A stretch of DNA of 64,000 bases from Helicobacteraceae bacterium. Its GTDB lineage: Bacteria > Campylobacterota > Campylobacteria > Campylobacterales > Helicobacteraceae. The stretch lies in the NCBI GenBank assembly GCA_900766555.1, contig CAAFVR010000010.1:1-64000 (forward strand). The letters run 5' to 3'. The translations under genes were made by a program, and so were the position numbers. This document shows, piece after piece, positions 9,292 through 19,292 of this stretch (its first letter is position 1; every line of letters starts with the position of its first letter). Below the pieces are notes generated by a model. The model worked only from the letters and a program-made list of their open reading frames with translations. It did not search any database and was not told the DNA's origin.

Positions 9292-10641
9292 ATGAAAAGA
9301 ATTTTGATAATTTTTGCGACATTGTTATCGCTTGTGATGGCCAATACAAATAATATAAATAATGAAAAGAGCGAAGGGCTAGATTATGTGATCGTTAAAA
9401 AACATAAAATCCCCGTAATTTTTGAAGAAAATAATTTGATCCCTCAAGGCTATGTGCGCTTTGTATTTATCGGCGGCGGGAGCTTGAGCGATGGCAAATT
9501 ACCCGGATTAGCTGATATCAGTGCGGATCTACTAAATGAGGGCACAAAATCTATGGGGGTTGCAAAATTTTATGAGACTTTGGATGCAAAGGCCGTATCT
9601 TTGAGCGTTGGTGCTGGCAGCAATACGCTAAATTTCCGCACGAGTTTTCTAAAAGAATATGAAGATTTAGCGCTTGGATTTTTAAAAAATTTGATGCTAG
9701 ATCCAAATTATACGGATAATACGCTTCAAAAGATCCGCCAAAATGCTTTAAATGACCTTTTAGCGCAGGAAAATAATTTTGATTATTTAGGTGGTAAATT
9801 TCTCACAACCACGCTATTTGCGGGCACTCCGCTTGCGAATTATCCCACAAAAGATAGCATCAATAAAATACGCCTAAGTGATATTAAAAGTCATCTCACA
9901 AAAACAATGGTGCTTGAAAATCTAGTAATCGTAGCTGGCGGCGATATGCAAAAAAAAGCTTTTTTCAAAAAGCTAGAGGGCATTATTTCAAATTTCAGAT
10001 CTGGTAAAAAGGCGCCGACATATAAATTTACAGCTAGCTCAAAAGCGGAGACAAAGAGCGAATTTGTGCCGACATTGCAGGCTTATATTTATTTTGGCGC
10101 GCCATTTAATACAGAAAATATCCGTAAAGATAGTGCTAAAACAACTGTACTTAGCTATATCTTAGGATCTGGTTTTGGCTCGCGCATCACAGAGGAAATC
10201 CGCGTCAAAAAAGGCCTAGCTTATAGCGCATTTATGAGCGTATCGCTAAGTCCAATGGTGAGTTATGCAAGCGGGCATCTGCAAACCAAGCTCAAAAATC
10301 AAGATGAAGCCATAAAATTAGTCAAAGAAGTGGTGGCAAATTTTGTAAAAAATGGCATCACAAAAGAGGAATTAGAGGGGGCTAAAAAATTCCTATTAGG
10401 ATCTGAGCCATTGCGCGAAGAACGTTTAAGTCAGCGCTTGGGAGCTAAATTTGATAGCTTTTATTTGGGATTGCCGCTTGATTTTAGCAAGACGCGCCTA
10501 AAAGAAATTGAAGCTCTAAGCTTGGGTGAGATAAATGCCTTTATAAAATCACATAATGAGTTAAATAAATTAACTTTTAGCATCATAACTCAGAGGGATC
10601 CAGTGCCAAAAGATGCCAAAAATGGAGGCAAAAATGAGTGA
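9292..10641 (+). CDS. M16-family peptidase-like protein lacking the zinc motif
   Basis: A 449-residue exported or periplasmic protein with a signal peptide ([17 protein letters not shown]) and two M16 (pitrilysin/processing peptidase) half domains. The second half carries the recognisable [20 protein letters not shown] segment. The catalytic HxxEH expected in the first domain is absent. The matching place reads [14 protein letters not shown], so it is probably not a zinc protease by itself. It may act as the non-catalytic partner in an M16 pair, or as a binding protein. GGAG precedes the ATG. The stop lies eight bases inside gatB. A homologue near dapA in C. jejuni (Cj0805, from memory) seems similar. 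Confidence 0.85.
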   Translation: MKRILIIFATLLSLVMANTNNINNEKSEGLDYVIVKKHKIPVIFEENNLIPQGYVRFVFIGGGSLSDGKLPGLADISADLLNEGTKSMGVAKFYETLDAKAVSLSVGAGSNTLNFRTSFLKEYEDLALGFLKNLMLDPNYTDNTLQKIRQNALNDLLAQENNFDYLGGKFLTTTLFAGTPLANYPTKDSINKIRLSDIKSHLTKTMVLENLVIVAGGDMQKKAFFKKLEGIISNFRSGKKAPTYKFTASSKAETKSEFVPTLQAYIYFGAPFNTENIRKDSAKTTVLSYILGSGFGSRITEEIRVKKGLAYSAFMSVSLSPMVSYASGHLQTKLKNQDEAIKLVKEVVANFVKNGITKEELEGAKKFLLGSEPLREERLSQRLGAKFDSFYLGLPLDFSKTRLKEIEALSLGEINAFIKSHNELNKLTFSIITQRDPVPKDAKNGGKNE

Positions 10642-12058
10642 ATTTGAAACTGTAATCGGGCTTGAAGTTCATGTGCAAATAAATACAAAGACAAAGATTT
10701 TCTGCTCTTGTGCTAATAATTTTGGGGATTTGCCAAATTCTAATGTGTGTCCAACTTGTCTTGGCCTGCCGGGCGCTTTGCCAGTGCTTAATAAAGAAGC
10801 GCTAAAAAAGGCAATATCTTTTGGATTGGCGATAAATGCCAAGATTAATAATAATTCGACTTTCTCGCGCAAAAATTATTTCTATCCGGATCTACCAAAG
10901 GCCTATCAGATCAGCCAGTACGATACGCCAGTCGTGGAAAATGGCTATATCACAATTGATGCGCCAAGTGGTGCGCGCAAAATAAAAATAGAGCGCGCAC
11001 ATCTAGAAGAAGATGCCGGCAAAAATATACATGAAAGTGGATTTTCTAAAGTGGATCTAAACCGCGCTTGCACGCCATTAATTGAGATTGTAAGCGCACC
11101 AGATCTGCGTAGCTCAGAAGAAGCGATTTTGTATCTTAAAAAGTTACATGGCATCGTGTCATTTCTAGAAATTAGCGATGCAAATATGCAGGAGGGCAGT
11201 TTTAGATGCGATGCGAATGTGTCAATTAGGCCAAAAAATGACCCAAAGTTATACACTCGAGTTGAGTTAAAAAATATAAATTCATTTCGTTTTATACAGC
11301 GCGCAATTGATTTTGAAGTTGAGCGCCAAATTGAGGCTTGGGAGGGCGGCACATACGAGCGCGATGTGCGCCAAGAAACGCGCCTTTATGACTCAGCACA
11401 AAATATCACCAGATCTATGCGCGGCAAAGAAGAAGTAGCAGATTATAGATATTTCCCAGATCCGGATCTACTGCGCGTTTTTATACCAGATGAATTAATG
11501 CAAGAGGCCTCACAAATTAATGAACTCCCAGAGAGTAAAAAAGCGCGCTATATAGAGCTTGGATTAAAAGAAGCAGATGCTGCACTTTTAACAAGCGATA
11601 TTGTGTTAAATAAATTTTATGAAGAAATGCTAAGCCTTGGTGCGGATCCAAAGATTTCTAGCCTTTGGTTGATAAATGAGCTTTTGGGCAGATTAAAGGG
11701 CGAGAGTACGCTAAAAACATGTCATGTCACGCCAAAAATATTATTTAATTTGGTGCAAAAAATTAGTAGCAATGCGATATCTGGCAAGAGCGCAAAACAA
11801 GTGCTAGATATTTTAATTGAAGAAAATACAAACGATATTGATGCGATAATTGAGCGTTTAGGGCTAGCACAAGTTAGCGATACTGGCGCGATAAATGAGG
11901 CGATCACAAAGGTTATAAGCGCAAATCAAGATAAGGTTTTGGAGTTTAGATCCGGTAAAGATAAGCTTTTTGGCTTTTTTGTAGGACAAGTTATGAAAGA
12001 GCTAAAAGGCGCAGACCCAAAGCTTGTAAATATTGAGCTCAAAAAGGCGCTAGCTTAA
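10634..12058 (+). CDS. gatB: aspartyl/glutamyl-tRNA(Asn/Gln) amidotransferase subunit B
   Basis: GatB is the kinase/tRNA-binding subunit of GatCAB, which amidates Glu-tRNA(Gln) and Asp-tRNA(Asn). The product (474 residues) begins [15 protein letters not shown] and shows the zinc cysteines CSC and [12 protein letters not shown]. The signature [16 protein letters not shown] follows, then a helical YqeY-like tail. I use the ATG at 10634, preceded by GGAGG with five-base spacing. An upstream in-frame ATG at 10613 lies inside the M16 gene and adds non-family residues. It ends in a nine-base convergent overlap with the GspF-like gene. A tRNA-Gln gene at 32 kb supplies one substrate of the pathway. 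Confidence 0.96.
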   Translation: MSEFETVIGLEVHVQINTKTKIFCSCANNFGDLPNSNVCPTCLGLPGALPVLNKEALKKAISFGLAINAKINNNSTFSRKNYFYPDLPKAYQISQYDTPVVENGYITIDAPSGARKIKIERAHLEEDAGKNIHESGFSKVDLNRACTPLIEIVSAPDLRSSEEAILYLKKLHGIVSFLEISDANMQEGSFRCDANVSIRPKNDPKLYTRVELKNINSFRFIQRAIDFEVERQIEAWEGGTYERDVRQETRLYDSAQNITRSMRGKEEVADYRYFPDPDLLRVFIPDELMQEASQINELPESKKARYIELGLKEADAALLTSDIVLNKFYEEMLSLGADPKISSLWLINELLGRLKGESTLKTCHVTPKILFNLVQKISSNAISGKSAKQVLDILIEENTNDIDAIIERLGLAQVSDTGAINEAITKVISANQDKVLEFRSGKDKLFGFFVGQVMKELKGADPKLVNIELKKALA

Positions 12059-13249
12059 CGCGGAGGAGTTGATACTCCAAATTGGCAAAAAGATGCCAAG
12101 GGCCAAATAAAGCACAAGAAGGGCCATAAAAATATTGAGCAAAGGCTCAAGATAGAGCAGGCTTTTATCTAGCATGTCATCATTCATGACTTTGTAATGA
12201 TTTGCCGTTTGAATCAATGCATCATCAAAATTGCCACTTTTGATGCCACTTTTTAGCATTACAAGCGCTATATCATCCAAAAAACCTAGATCCAATATGG
12301 CTTCTTCCATATTTTTGCCAGCCTTTAGTTTTTGCAAAATTGTGCTAGCTTCATTTTGTAGCGCTTTATTTTGGAGCAAATCACTAGCTAGATTTAAGCT
12401 ATTTTCAATATTTAGCCCCGAGCTTTGAAGCAGAAAAAGAGCCTCAAAATATCTAAAATTGCTATGAAATAAAATTAGCTTGCCAAAAAATGGGATCTTT
12501 AATAAAAATTGATCAATTTTTAGCCTGAAGCTATCTTTTGTGTCATATGCGCGCTTTGATATAAAGGCCAATATTATTAAAGCGGCAATAAAAATGAGGC
12601 CAAAGTTGCGCAAAAATGAGTCCAAAAATATTAGCGATGTTGTAACAAGCGGCAGATCCGCATCAAGCTCGCCAAAAAAGCTTTTGAATTCTGGGATTAT
12701 TAAAATTACAGCGATTAAAAATGCAAAAATCATAGTGATAAGCACGGTTGCGGGATAAAATAGCGCTTTTTTGAGCTTCTTTTGATAGGCGATTTTGTTT
12801 TCTAGATCCAAACTGATTTTGGCAAATATTTCTTCAAGCTTCCCGCTATCTTGAGCGATTTTAATAAGGCCATGATGCATTTTTGACAGATTATTTCCAA
12901 AGGCGCTAAAGCTTTTTGCAAGATTTTGTCCGCTACTAAGCCTTTTTAATATTTCATCAAAAATTTCTGCCATCTTGCCTTTTGCATTGCTTTTGATATG
13001 GGTTATGATGGCTAGCAGCGGCATATTTCCGCCTAAAAGCATGCTAAGTTGTTTGAAACATAGACTAATGTCTTTTAGATTTGCTTTTTTGCGCCAAGGC
13101 AGAGAAAATGCAGCATTTTTATGCGCTGTAATTTCTAGAAATGCGATATTTTGAGATTTTAACTGCGCTTTTAGTTCATCTTCACTTAGGGCATCAAAGA
13201 TTTTTGATTTGATGCTTTTATTTTGTAAAAATTTGACTTTGAATTTCAC
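12050..13249 (-). CDS. type II secretion / type IV pilus inner-membrane protein, GspF family
   Basis: A polytopic inner-membrane platform protein of 399 residues with two GspF (T2SSF) domains. The first contains [17 protein letters not shown] and the membrane segment [20 protein letters not shown] (about residue 170). The second contains [20 protein letters not shown]-terminal hydrophobic helix follows ([20 protein letters not shown]). It overlaps the upstream GspE-like gene by one base and is clearly co-transcribed with it. In C. jejuni the corresponding pair (CtsE/CtsF) serves natural transformation, so DNA uptake is the best guess. A secretin that could complete the machine is at 62 kb. 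Confidence 0.87.
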   Translation of the reverse strand: MKFKVKFLQNKSIKSKIFDALSEDELKAQLKSQNIAFLEITAHKNAAFSLPWRKKANLKDISLCFKQLSMLLGGNMPLLAIITHIKSNAKGKMAEIFDEILKRLSSGQNLAKSFSAFGNNLSKMHHGLIKIAQDSGKLEEIFAKISLDLENKIAYQKKLKKALFYPATVLITMIFAFLIAVILIIPEFKSFFGELDADLPLVTTSLIFLDSFLRNFGLIFIAALIILAFISKRAYDTKDSFRLKIDQFLLKIPFFGKLILFHSNFRYFEALFLLQSSGLNIENSLNLASDLLQNKALQNEASTILQKLKAGKNMEEAILDLGFLDDIALVMLKSGIKSGNFDDALIQTANHYKVMNDDMLDKSLLYLEPLLNIFMALLVLYLALGIFLPIWSINSSALS

Positions 13250-14562
13250 TAAAGGCCCAACAGAACGGATTTATGTATCTTGCCCTCAGATATTTTGAGG
13301 CTGGCATTTTTATAGATATCTTCAAAATTAGTGGCTTTTAAATGTTCCTCTAGGGCATTATTTTTGATGGCTAGCTTTGTATCAAGATCTAGTTTTAGCG
13401 CTTCTGAAATCACTTCTCGCCCTAAAATGCCACTAAAATTACATTCAAAACAACCTTCTCCAGCGCATGAAGTGCATATGCGCGCAACTAATGCTTGAGA
13501 AAAGACTAATAAGAGCGAAGATGTAATTTCATGCAAATTTAGCCCCATATTTAGCAGGCGATATATGCTAGTCTTAGCATCATTTGTATGTAATGTCGCA
13601 AGCACTAGATGGCCGGTTAGCGCGGCTTTGAAAGCCAAATCAAGAGTGGCAAAATCTCTGATTTCACCCACCATAATGATGTCTGGGTCTTGGCGTAAAA
13701 TAGAGCGGAGTGCGAGTTCAAAAGTGAACTCATCATTTGTTTGAATTTGCGTTGCAAAGGGCAGCTCATATTCGATTGGATCTTCTATAGTTATGATTTT
13801 TTTGCCGCTATTTTGTGCTTTTATATGTTCAAGCAGCGCGTATAGAGTCGTGCTTTTGCCAGATCCAGTGGCGCCAGTTACTAGGATGAGACCGCTATTT
13901 TTATGCGACATGGAAATTAATAAATCAAGTTGATTTTGCGAGATACTTAGATTAAAAAGATTAATATTTTCGCGCTGTTTGTACAAGATCCGAAGTGAAA
14001 TGCTATTTTGGGATGAATGTATGCCAGAGGGCAGCGCGCATATCCTAAAATCATAGCTCAAATCTGATATTTCTAAGCTGTAGCGCCCATCTTGAGCTAT
14101 TTTAATTTCTGTTATATCAAGCTTTGATTCAAGTTTTATTTTCACACATAGTGCTCTGAAAAGCTCAATTTCTAGCGCGCAAACCATTTCCAAAATGCCA
14201 TTAATGCGGAAGCGTATTTCGCCAAAATGCAGCCTCTCTTCAAGGTGAATGTCGCTTGCACGGTGATTTATTGCCTCTTTTAAAATGAGCTTAAAAATAT
14301 CGTCTATTTCATGTATTTGTGCCAATTTTTCTTGGAAAGTTATAAATTTCGCATGTTGATAAAAAGTCTTTTTATTTATATTTATGCAGTTTATTTGTTC
14401 TTTGAAATGCGGCCTTAGGAGATCTTGCAAAAAAGCTAGATCCGATCTTACGCCCTCTAAGATGCCCAAAATTGCGCAATTTTTGTCTAGGTCTAGCAAC
14501 AAAAGTGCATTTGGCTCATTTTTTGTGATTTGCGCATTTTTGGGATGTAAAACGAACATCAA
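13249..14562 (-). CDS. GspE/PulE-type secretion ATPase
   Basis: A hexameric cytoplasmic ATPase that powers assembly of a type II secretion or pilus-like machine. The 437-residue protein has the Walker A motif VTGATGSGKSTTLYA. An aspartate box, ILRQDPDIIMVGEIRD, and a His box, HLVLATLHTNDA, follow. The tetracysteine zinc site is CTSCAGEGCFEC, as in GspE rather than PilT. The N-terminal recognition domain is short. It is the first gene of a pair with the GspF-like protein and follows nusA after a three-base gap. It probably corresponds to CtsE of Campylobacter competence, which is inference from family and partner. Confidence 0.88.
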   Translation of the reverse strand: MMFVLHPKNAQITKNEPNALLLLDLDKNCAILGILEGVRSDLAFLQDLLRPHFKEQINCININKKTFYQHAKFITFQEKLAQIHEIDDIFKLILKEAINHRASDIHLEERLHFGEIRFRINGILEMVCALEIELFRALCVKIKLESKLDITEIKIAQDGRYSLEISDLSYDFRICALPSGIHSSQNSISLRILYKQRENINLFNLSISQNQLDLLISMSHKNSGLILVTGATGSGKSTTLYALLEHIKAQNSGKKIITIEDPIEYELPFATQIQTNDEFTFELALRSILRQDPDIIMVGEIRDFATLDLAFKAALTGHLVLATLHTNDAKTSIYRLLNMGLNLHEITSSLLLVFSQALVARICTSCAGEGCFECNFSGILGREVISEALKLDLDTKLAIKNNALEEHLKATNFEDIYKNASLKISEGKIHKSVLLGL

Positions 14563-14565
14563 ATA

Positions 14566-15672
14566 TCAATTTTTGAATAATGATTCTAGCGCGGATACTC
14601 CAACGGAGGTTTCTTCGCTTTCGCCCTCTTTTATCTCATCTTGTTTTTCTTCGATTTGGATTTCAAGCCCCGTAATCATCGAGGCTAGGCGGATATTTAC
14701 GCCATTTTTGCCGATGGCGCGACTCTTTTCGCTTGAGAGCAATTTTACTAATGCTATTTCATCTTTGATTTGGATGCTGATAACTTTTGCTGGAGCGAGC
14801 GCGCGCGTTAGAAAGATTTCTGGGATTGGCGAATATTCGATGCAATCGATGTTTTCGCCATTTAATTTTCGGCCGATGGAATTTATGCGCACGCCTTTGA
14901 TGCCCACAGCAGAACCAATCGGATCTATCTTTGAATTACTTGAACTCAAGGCGATTTTGGCGCGATCGCCGGGGATGCGGGCGCATTTGTGGATGATCAC
15001 TTCGCCATCTTTTATTTCTGGGACCTCAAGCGCCATTAATTCTTCTAGCATTTTTGGCGTCGTGCGCGAGAGCTCGATATAAAGACCGGATCTATCCATT
15101 TTGATATAGCGCAAAATGGCCTTAAGCGTGTCGCCTAGGCTAAAACTCTCGCCTTTGATGCGATTTTTGAGCGGCAGCACGGCGCGCGTATCTTCAATCT
15201 CAATATAGGTATTTTGCGCATCATCAATTTCAATTACTACGCCGCTTACGATTTTGCCAATTTTTTCTTTGAAATTCTTATAAAGTTCATCTTCGATGGT
15301 GCGATTTAGGTGGTATTCTAGATCGTTAAATACGTTATTTAGCGTGTTGCGGCTCATATTTTCGGGGCTGAACTCAGATCTGATCACATCATCTACATTT
15401 AGGCTTGGATCAATTTTGCGCGCCTCAGTTAATGAGAGATAATTATGCGGATTTTGCTGTATTAATGGAGAATTATCAGGCAGGATTTTAATACTCTGGA
15501 TCAGTCTAAGCGTTCTAACTTTTTGATCTTCTTCGATTGCAAAATCGATATCTTGGCCGATTTCTGCTTGCACAGTTTTTAAGATTAGATTTTTTACGAT
15601 TTCTAAAACCATGTGTTGAGGGATGCCCTTTTCATAAGCTAAGATTTCCACTATGTCCAGTATTTTTTCCAT
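14566..15672 (-). CDS. nusA: transcription termination/antitermination factor NusA
   Basis: NusA binds RNA polymerase and modulates pausing, termination and antitermination. The 368-residue protein has the N-terminal polymerase-binding domain (MEKILDIVEILAYEKG). An S1 domain follows around residues 140-205 (VVIEIDDAQNTYIEIEDTRA). Two KH domains follow, with GVRINSIGRKLNGENID and GKNGVNIRLASMITG. The C-terminal acidic repeats of the E. coli protein are missing, as in many bacteria. A few Glu-rich residues end the protein. A TATAAT on the minus strand at 15710-15715 is a plausible promoter, within a short divergent region shared with the exonuclease gene. Confidence 0.96.
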   Translation of the reverse strand: MEKILDIVEILAYEKGIPQHMVLEIVKNLILKTVQAEIGQDIDFAIEEDQKVRTLRLIQSIKILPDNSPLIQQNPHNYLSLTEARKIDPSLNVDDVIRSEFSPENMSRNTLNNVFNDLEYHLNRTIEDELYKNFKEKIGKIVSGVVIEIDDAQNTYIEIEDTRAVLPLKNRIKGESFSLGDTLKAILRYIKMDRSGLYIELSRTTPKMLEELMALEVPEIKDGEVIIHKCARIPGDRAKIALSSSNSKIDPIGSAVGIKGVRINSIGRKLNGENIDCIEYSPIPEIFLTRALAPAKVISIQIKDEIALVKLLSSEKSRAIGKNGVNIRLASMITGLEIQIEEKQDEIKEGESEETSVGVSALESLFKN

Positions 15673-15682
15673 TAATTTTCTT

Positions 15683-15688
15683 TATAAT
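15683..15688 (+). promoter_or_regulatory. candidate -10 box (TATAAT) for the exonuclease gene
   Basis: TATAAT on the plus strand lies 41 bases before the ATG at 15730, and AAGGA provides a ribosome site. The box lies inside the region that would be the nusA leader. No -35 is evident. It is inferred from the consensus only. Confidence 0.4.
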
Positions 15689-15709
15689 CCCATAGGACTG
15701 TCTTTATTT

Positions 15710-15715
15710 ATTATA
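15710..15715 (-). promoter_or_regulatory. candidate -10 box (TATAAT) for nusA
   Basis: The minus strand reads TATAAT 37 bases upstream of the nusA ATG. The predicted start near 15703 falls past the predicted start of the opposing gene. The two transcripts would therefore overlap at their 5' ends. It is consensus-based inference. Confidence 0.4.
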
Positions 15716-15729
15716 TCAAAAGGACTTGC

Positions 15730-16560
15730 ATGGGCATTTGTATTTTTGACATTGAAACTATCCCAGATATCGGGCTTTTGCGCTCATTTTTAGGAGATCA
15801 ATTTGATAGCTCTCTTAGCCCGATTGAACTTTGCAGATTGGCTTTTAGTGTGCAGACGCAAAGAACAAATCAAGGCTTTTTGCCCATGCGCTTGCATCAG
15901 ATTATTTGCATTTCAGCTGTAATTTGTGATGATTTATTAAATGTGCGAAAAATTGGCAGCTTTGGCAGAACGCTAGAAATGTATGATTCAAATGCAATTG
16001 AAAAGGATGTTTTAGAGCATTTCACAGGTTATTTGAATGCCAAAACGCCAAAACTTGTTACTTTTAATGGGCGCAATTTTGACATACCAGCGCTATTGCT
16101 TCGATCCATGATTTATAACATCCAAAATCCTTGGTATTTTGACGCTCAAAGTAAGGGCAAGTCAAAATGGGATAATTATCGCACGAGATATAGCTCAAGT
16201 TTCTCGCTAGATCTGCTTGATGAGCTAGGCAATTTTGGCGCAGCGAAATTTTTTAAACTAAATGACATTTGCAATATGCTAGATCTGCCTGGGAAATACG
16301 ATTTGAGCGGGGATTTGGTGCATGAAATATATTTTAAGCCCGGAGATTTGAGGGCAAATTTGGATGAAATTAATACATATTGTCAAAGCGATGTGCTAAA
16401 TACATATCTTGTTTTATTGCGTTATGAGGTTTTGCGCGGGGGCTTGGATATAGCGCGTTATGGCGAGTTATTGGACAGCTTTTTGGAAAAAATTCCTAGA
16501 GATAAAAGTTATTCAAAATATTTTTTAGACGCAGTTAAGGGTTTGCGATCAAAGATTTAA
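15730..16560 (+). CDS. predicted 3'-5' exonuclease (DnaQ-like, PolB exonuclease-related)
   Basis: A 276-residue protein resembling the stand-alone exonuclease family related to the PolB proofreading domain. The DEDD residues are visible. Exo I is FDIETIPD (residues 6-13). Exo II is TFNGRNFDIPALLLRS (about residue 113). Exo III is the aspartate in CQSDVLNTYLVLLR. It probably degrades nucleic acid from the 3' end, but substrate and pathway are unknown. It stands alone, divergent from nusA, with AAGGA five bases before the ATG. It ends in a 12-base convergent overlap with the downstream glycosyltransferase. Confidence 0.83.
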   Translation: MGICIFDIETIPDIGLLRSFLGDQFDSSLSPIELCRLAFSVQTQRTNQGFLPMRLHQIICISAVICDDLLNVRKIGSFGRTLEMYDSNAIEKDVLEHFTGYLNAKTPKLVTFNGRNFDIPALLLRSMIYNIQNPWYFDAQSKGKSKWDNYRTRYSSSFSLDLLDELGNFGAAKFFKLNDICNMLDLPGKYDLSGDLVHEIYFKPGDLRANLDEINTYCQSDVLNTYLVLLRYEVLRGGLDIARYGELLDSFLEKIPRDKSYSKYFLDAVKGLRSKI

Positions 16561-17673
16561 TAGATCTTGATAGAGAGCAATTGTTTTATCTATCATTTTA
16601 TCTTTTGTAAAAAGTTCGCCAAAGCGCGCTCTGGCATTTTTGGCATAAAAGTCATAATTTTGTGAGATTTCAATTATTGCATTTGCAATCTGGGTGCTAT
16701 TTTTGGGATCTACTAAAAGGCCAGTCATTTTATGTTGATTGATAAAAGAGCTCCCAGATAGGGCTAAATTTGTGCAAATAATTGGCAGGCCAAAGCAGAG
16801 CGCTTCGACAAGCACGATGCCATAGCTTTCTTGCAGACTTGCTAGCACAAAATAATTTGCATTTTTATAACATTTGGCAATTTCATCTCTATTTTTAGCG
16901 CCGCTTAAAAAGACGCGATTTTGCAGATTATTTGCTTTTATTTGCGCATCTAGGGCGGCGTATTCTTCGCCAGATCCGATGATTTCAAGCTCATAATCGA
17001 TTAAAAGTTTCATTGCATCAATTAGATATTTAAAGCCCTTATTTTCACCAAGCCTACCTACACTTAAAATGCGATTTCTGGAATTCCTAGTCTTTGGAGT
17101 CGGGGAAGTTTGGGGATTGGCGATGTCATCAATGCCAATTGGTATGACGCAGCATTTATGTCTAAAGTGCGCAAGTTGCGGGCTTGTATTGATGTAATTT
17201 TGACTTGTGGCAATTATTGCATCTGCATTTTTTAGAGCCCAATGTTGGAGCGGCAAAAAGAGCTTAAGCAAGAATTTTTGTTTAATGATGTCTGAATGCC
17301 AATGCAAAATTATTTTTGGGCGCTTTTTATTTGAAATAAAAGTGCAAGCTATAAAAAGTGCTAGCGTGGCCATCGGATCTGGCATATGTAGATGTATTAC
17401 ATCAATTTTTTTGAGGTTTTTTGTTAGATCAAAAATCATTTGAGGCGAGATTGATGTTTTAGCAATGATGCCTAGACTTTTTGTGCGTTTGATTTTGAGA
17501 TTTGGCATTGGATTTTCATAATTTGGCAAGATCGGGGCTTTATTTGAGCAGAGCACAAATACATCAAAGTTATTTTGCGCTAACGCTTGGCTCAAATCTT
17601 GCATAAGTGACTCGATCCCGCCAATATGCGGGGGATAGAATTTGCCAAGTTGCAAAATTTTAGGCGAATTCAT
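16549..17673 (-). CDS. glycosyltransferase, GT4-like
   Basis: A 374-residue GT-B glycosyltransferase. The N-terminal acceptor domain starts ILQLGKFYPPHIGGIESLMQ, the glycine-rich loop usual for GT4 enzymes. The donor domain has SVGRLGENKGFKYLIDAMKL and the EX7E segment ESYGIVLVEALCFGLPIIC. Donor and acceptor cannot be read from sequence. Lipooligosaccharide or another surface glycan is likely, given the partner family-2 transferase, whose stop overlaps its ATG. It is third in a minus-strand unit after thiamine pyrophosphokinase and the family-2 transferase. Confidence 0.88.
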   Translation of the reverse strand: MNSPKILQLGKFYPPHIGGIESLMQDLSQALAQNNFDVFVLCSNKAPILPNYENPMPNLKIKRTKSLGIIAKTSISPQMIFDLTKNLKKIDVIHLHMPDPMATLALFIACTFISNKKRPKIILHWHSDIIKQKFLLKLFLPLQHWALKNADAIIATSQNYINTSPQLAHFRHKCCVIPIGIDDIANPQTSPTPKTRNSRNRILSVGRLGENKGFKYLIDAMKLLIDYELEIIGSGEEYAALDAQIKANNLQNRVFLSGAKNRDEIAKCYKNANYFVLASLQESYGIVLVEALCFGLPIICTNLALSGSSFINQHKMTGLLVDPKNSTQIANAIIEISQNYDFYAKNARARFGELFTKDKMIDKTIALYQDLLNL

Positions 17674-18527
17674 CTAAATTTTAAAAGCAGGACAAAAAGT
17701 TTCTTTGGCGCAATTAATTTGATTGCTTTTTTGGCTAGCGCAAAGATATAAAAGCCTAGGATTTTAAGTCGCATGCTAAGTTTTTGATTATATATAAAGG
17801 CGATTTGGAGTGCTTCATTTAGACTTTGGAGCGCTTTTTTGTCACTAGCGCCGCCCGTTTTGAAAATGGCATTAATGCGATCTAGAAAGTTTATTTTAAC
17901 GCCATTTTGGACCATTTTATATATCAAATCATAATCAGCACTCAAAGCATATTTTTTGGAATATAAAAATTGTTTATGAGTCTTGGTTTTGAAAATGCAA
18001 TTTGGATGTCCAAAATCGGCAAAAAGGCGATAAAGTCGGCTTAAATCATGCGTTGGGAAGCGCGCAACTTTGACATCTTGTTTTAGATAATGCACCATTA
18101 GGCCGCATATTGTGATGTCGCATTCTAAATCTAGACATATATTTAGCTCGCTTAGCACGGTGTTTGAAAAAAGTAAATCTCCAGCATTTATAAACATACA
18201 AAAATCACTGCTAGCTAGCTTTAAGCCGCGATTCATGCCATGATAAATACCGCTATCTGGGCGGCTTTGAAATATGATTGTCTTATTGCCATGATTATTG
18301 GCTAGCGCTTTTATGCATATTTCATTATTTTGCTCTGTTGTGTTTATTATCTTGGTATTTTGGGTCAAAAAATCCAATATAGCTTTGGCTGTGCCATCTG
18401 TACTTTTGGCGTCAATTATTATTAGCTCGACATTGTTGTAATCTTGATCTAGCGCACTTTGTATCGTTTGAAGCACGGATATATCGTTATAAACAACGCT
18501 TATGATGCTAAAGCTAGTGTCTTTCAT
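17670..18527 (-). CDS. glycosyltransferase family 2
   Basis: A 285-residue GT-A enzyme with the family-2 opening SFSIISVVYNDISVLQTIQS. The UDP-binding region is IIDAKSTDGTAKAI, the acceptor-side segment is SRPDSGIYHGMNRGLKLAS, and AGDLLF serves in place of a DxD motif. This SGIYHGMNRG pattern is common in transferases of O-antigen and LOS clusters. The C-terminus is basic and hydrophobic, suggesting membrane association. It overlaps the thiamine pyrophosphokinase end by 14 bases and the next transferase start by ATGA. Sugar specificity is unknown. Confidence 0.88.
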   Translation of the reverse strand: MKDTSFSIISVVYNDISVLQTIQSALDQDYNNVELIIIDAKSTDGTAKAILDFLTQNTKIINTTEQNNEICIKALANNHGNKTIIFQSRPDSGIYHGMNRGLKLASSDFCMFINAGDLLFSNTVLSELNICLDLECDITICGLMVHYLKQDVKVARFPTHDLSRLYRLFADFGHPNCIFKTKTHKQFLYSKKYALSADYDLIYKMVQNGVKINFLDRINAIFKTGGASDKKALQSLNEALQIAFIYNQKLSMRLKILGFYIFALAKKAIKLIAPKKLFVLLLKFR

Positions 18528-19158
18528 ATGCTTTATAAACCAAAATCTCTGTCTTCAGATCGGATTCTAGCATGAAGTGGTCGCCTTTGCACTCATTTAA
18601 GCTGCCACAATGCCAATTTGTAAAACTAAAGTTACTTAGTTCATATTTGAGATTTGAGCTATTAAATTTAGCTTCTTTATTATTGCAAAAGAGCGATATT
18701 TGCTCTCCTGGGCTTGAATTTATCATGAGTTTTTTGTCAATTACAAAGGCGCTAAATTCGCCATAGTCGCTTTTTGTAATCAAACTTTTGATGTTCGGAT
18801 CTTTTATGAAATTAAATAAAAGTGAGATATTTGCTAAAGTGTGATCTTCTCTTTTGCCGCTTAAGCCAACAATTATAAAGTTATTAAATCCGATTTCAAC
18901 GGAGTGATTTAGCGCTTTTGTGAGGTCATTTTTACTTTGATCTGGGCGATGCTTTATTATGCTTTTGTATTTTTGGAGCAGATCTTTTGGTATCGAATCT
19001 AGGTCGCCAATTATTAGATCCGGAGTGATATTTAGCATAAGCGCGCTAGAGATTGCGCCATCGCAAACACAGATAAAATCGGCTTTGATATTTTGTATAT
19101 TTTTTGAGATTTCGCCATTTGCGATTATTAATGCAGTTTTATTTTTATTTTTAGACAT
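18514..19158 (-). CDS. thiamine pyrophosphokinase
   Basis: Converts thiamine to thiamine diphosphate using ATP. The 214-residue product has the family motifs CDGAISSAL and IIGDLDSIPKD (metal-binding Asp pair). These are followed by DQSKNDLTKAL and VGLSGKREDHTLANISLL, with the Arg-x-Asp-His substrate site. I start it at the ATG at 19158 (MSKNKNKTALIIANG). A longer reading frame to 19212 would run through the tRNA-Phe gene and is rejected. It heads a unit with two glycosyltransferases, an unrelated function that probably just shares a promoter. Confidence 0.9.
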   Translation of the reverse strand: MSKNKNKTALIIANGEISKNIQNIKADFICVCDGAISSALMLNITPDLIIGDLDSIPKDLLQKYKSIIKHRPDQSKNDLTKALNHSVEIGFNNFIIVGLSGKREDHTLANISLLFNFIKDPNIKSLITKSDYGEFSAFVIDKKLMINSSPGEQISLFCNNKEAKFNSSNLKYELSNFSFTNWHCGSLNECKGDHFMLESDLKTEILVYKAYERH

Positions 19159-19179
19159 AAATATTATAAATTTAGAAGA

Positions 19180-19255
19180 TGGTGGCTTGAGGCGGAATCG
19201 AACCACCGACACAAAGATTTTCAGTCTTCTGCTCTACCGACTGAGCTATCAAGCC
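19180..19255 (-). tRNA. tRNA-Phe (GAA)
   Basis: A 76-base cloverleaf on the minus strand starting GGCTTGATAGCTCAG and ending in a genomically encoded CCA. The acceptor stem is GGCTTGA/TCAAGCC. The D-arm has AGCTCAGTCGGTAGAGC. The anticodon loop CTGAAAA gives GAA. The T-arm is GGTGGTTCGATTCCGCC. It lies directly upstream of the thiamine pyrophosphokinase gene and may share its transcript. Confidence 0.97.
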
Positions 19256-19292
19256 ATTTAAGGGCGAATTATACATAACTTTTGACAAAAGA

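Noticed and set aside
14384..15082. A 232-codon plus-strand frame across nusA and the GspE-like gene
   Set aside because: It is antisense to two genes with clear family motifs, and has shadow-type Ser/Pro/Phe composition.
19159..19212. N-terminal extension of thiamine pyrophosphokinase
   Set aside because: These codons come from the tRNA-Phe gene. The ATG at 19158 matches the family start.
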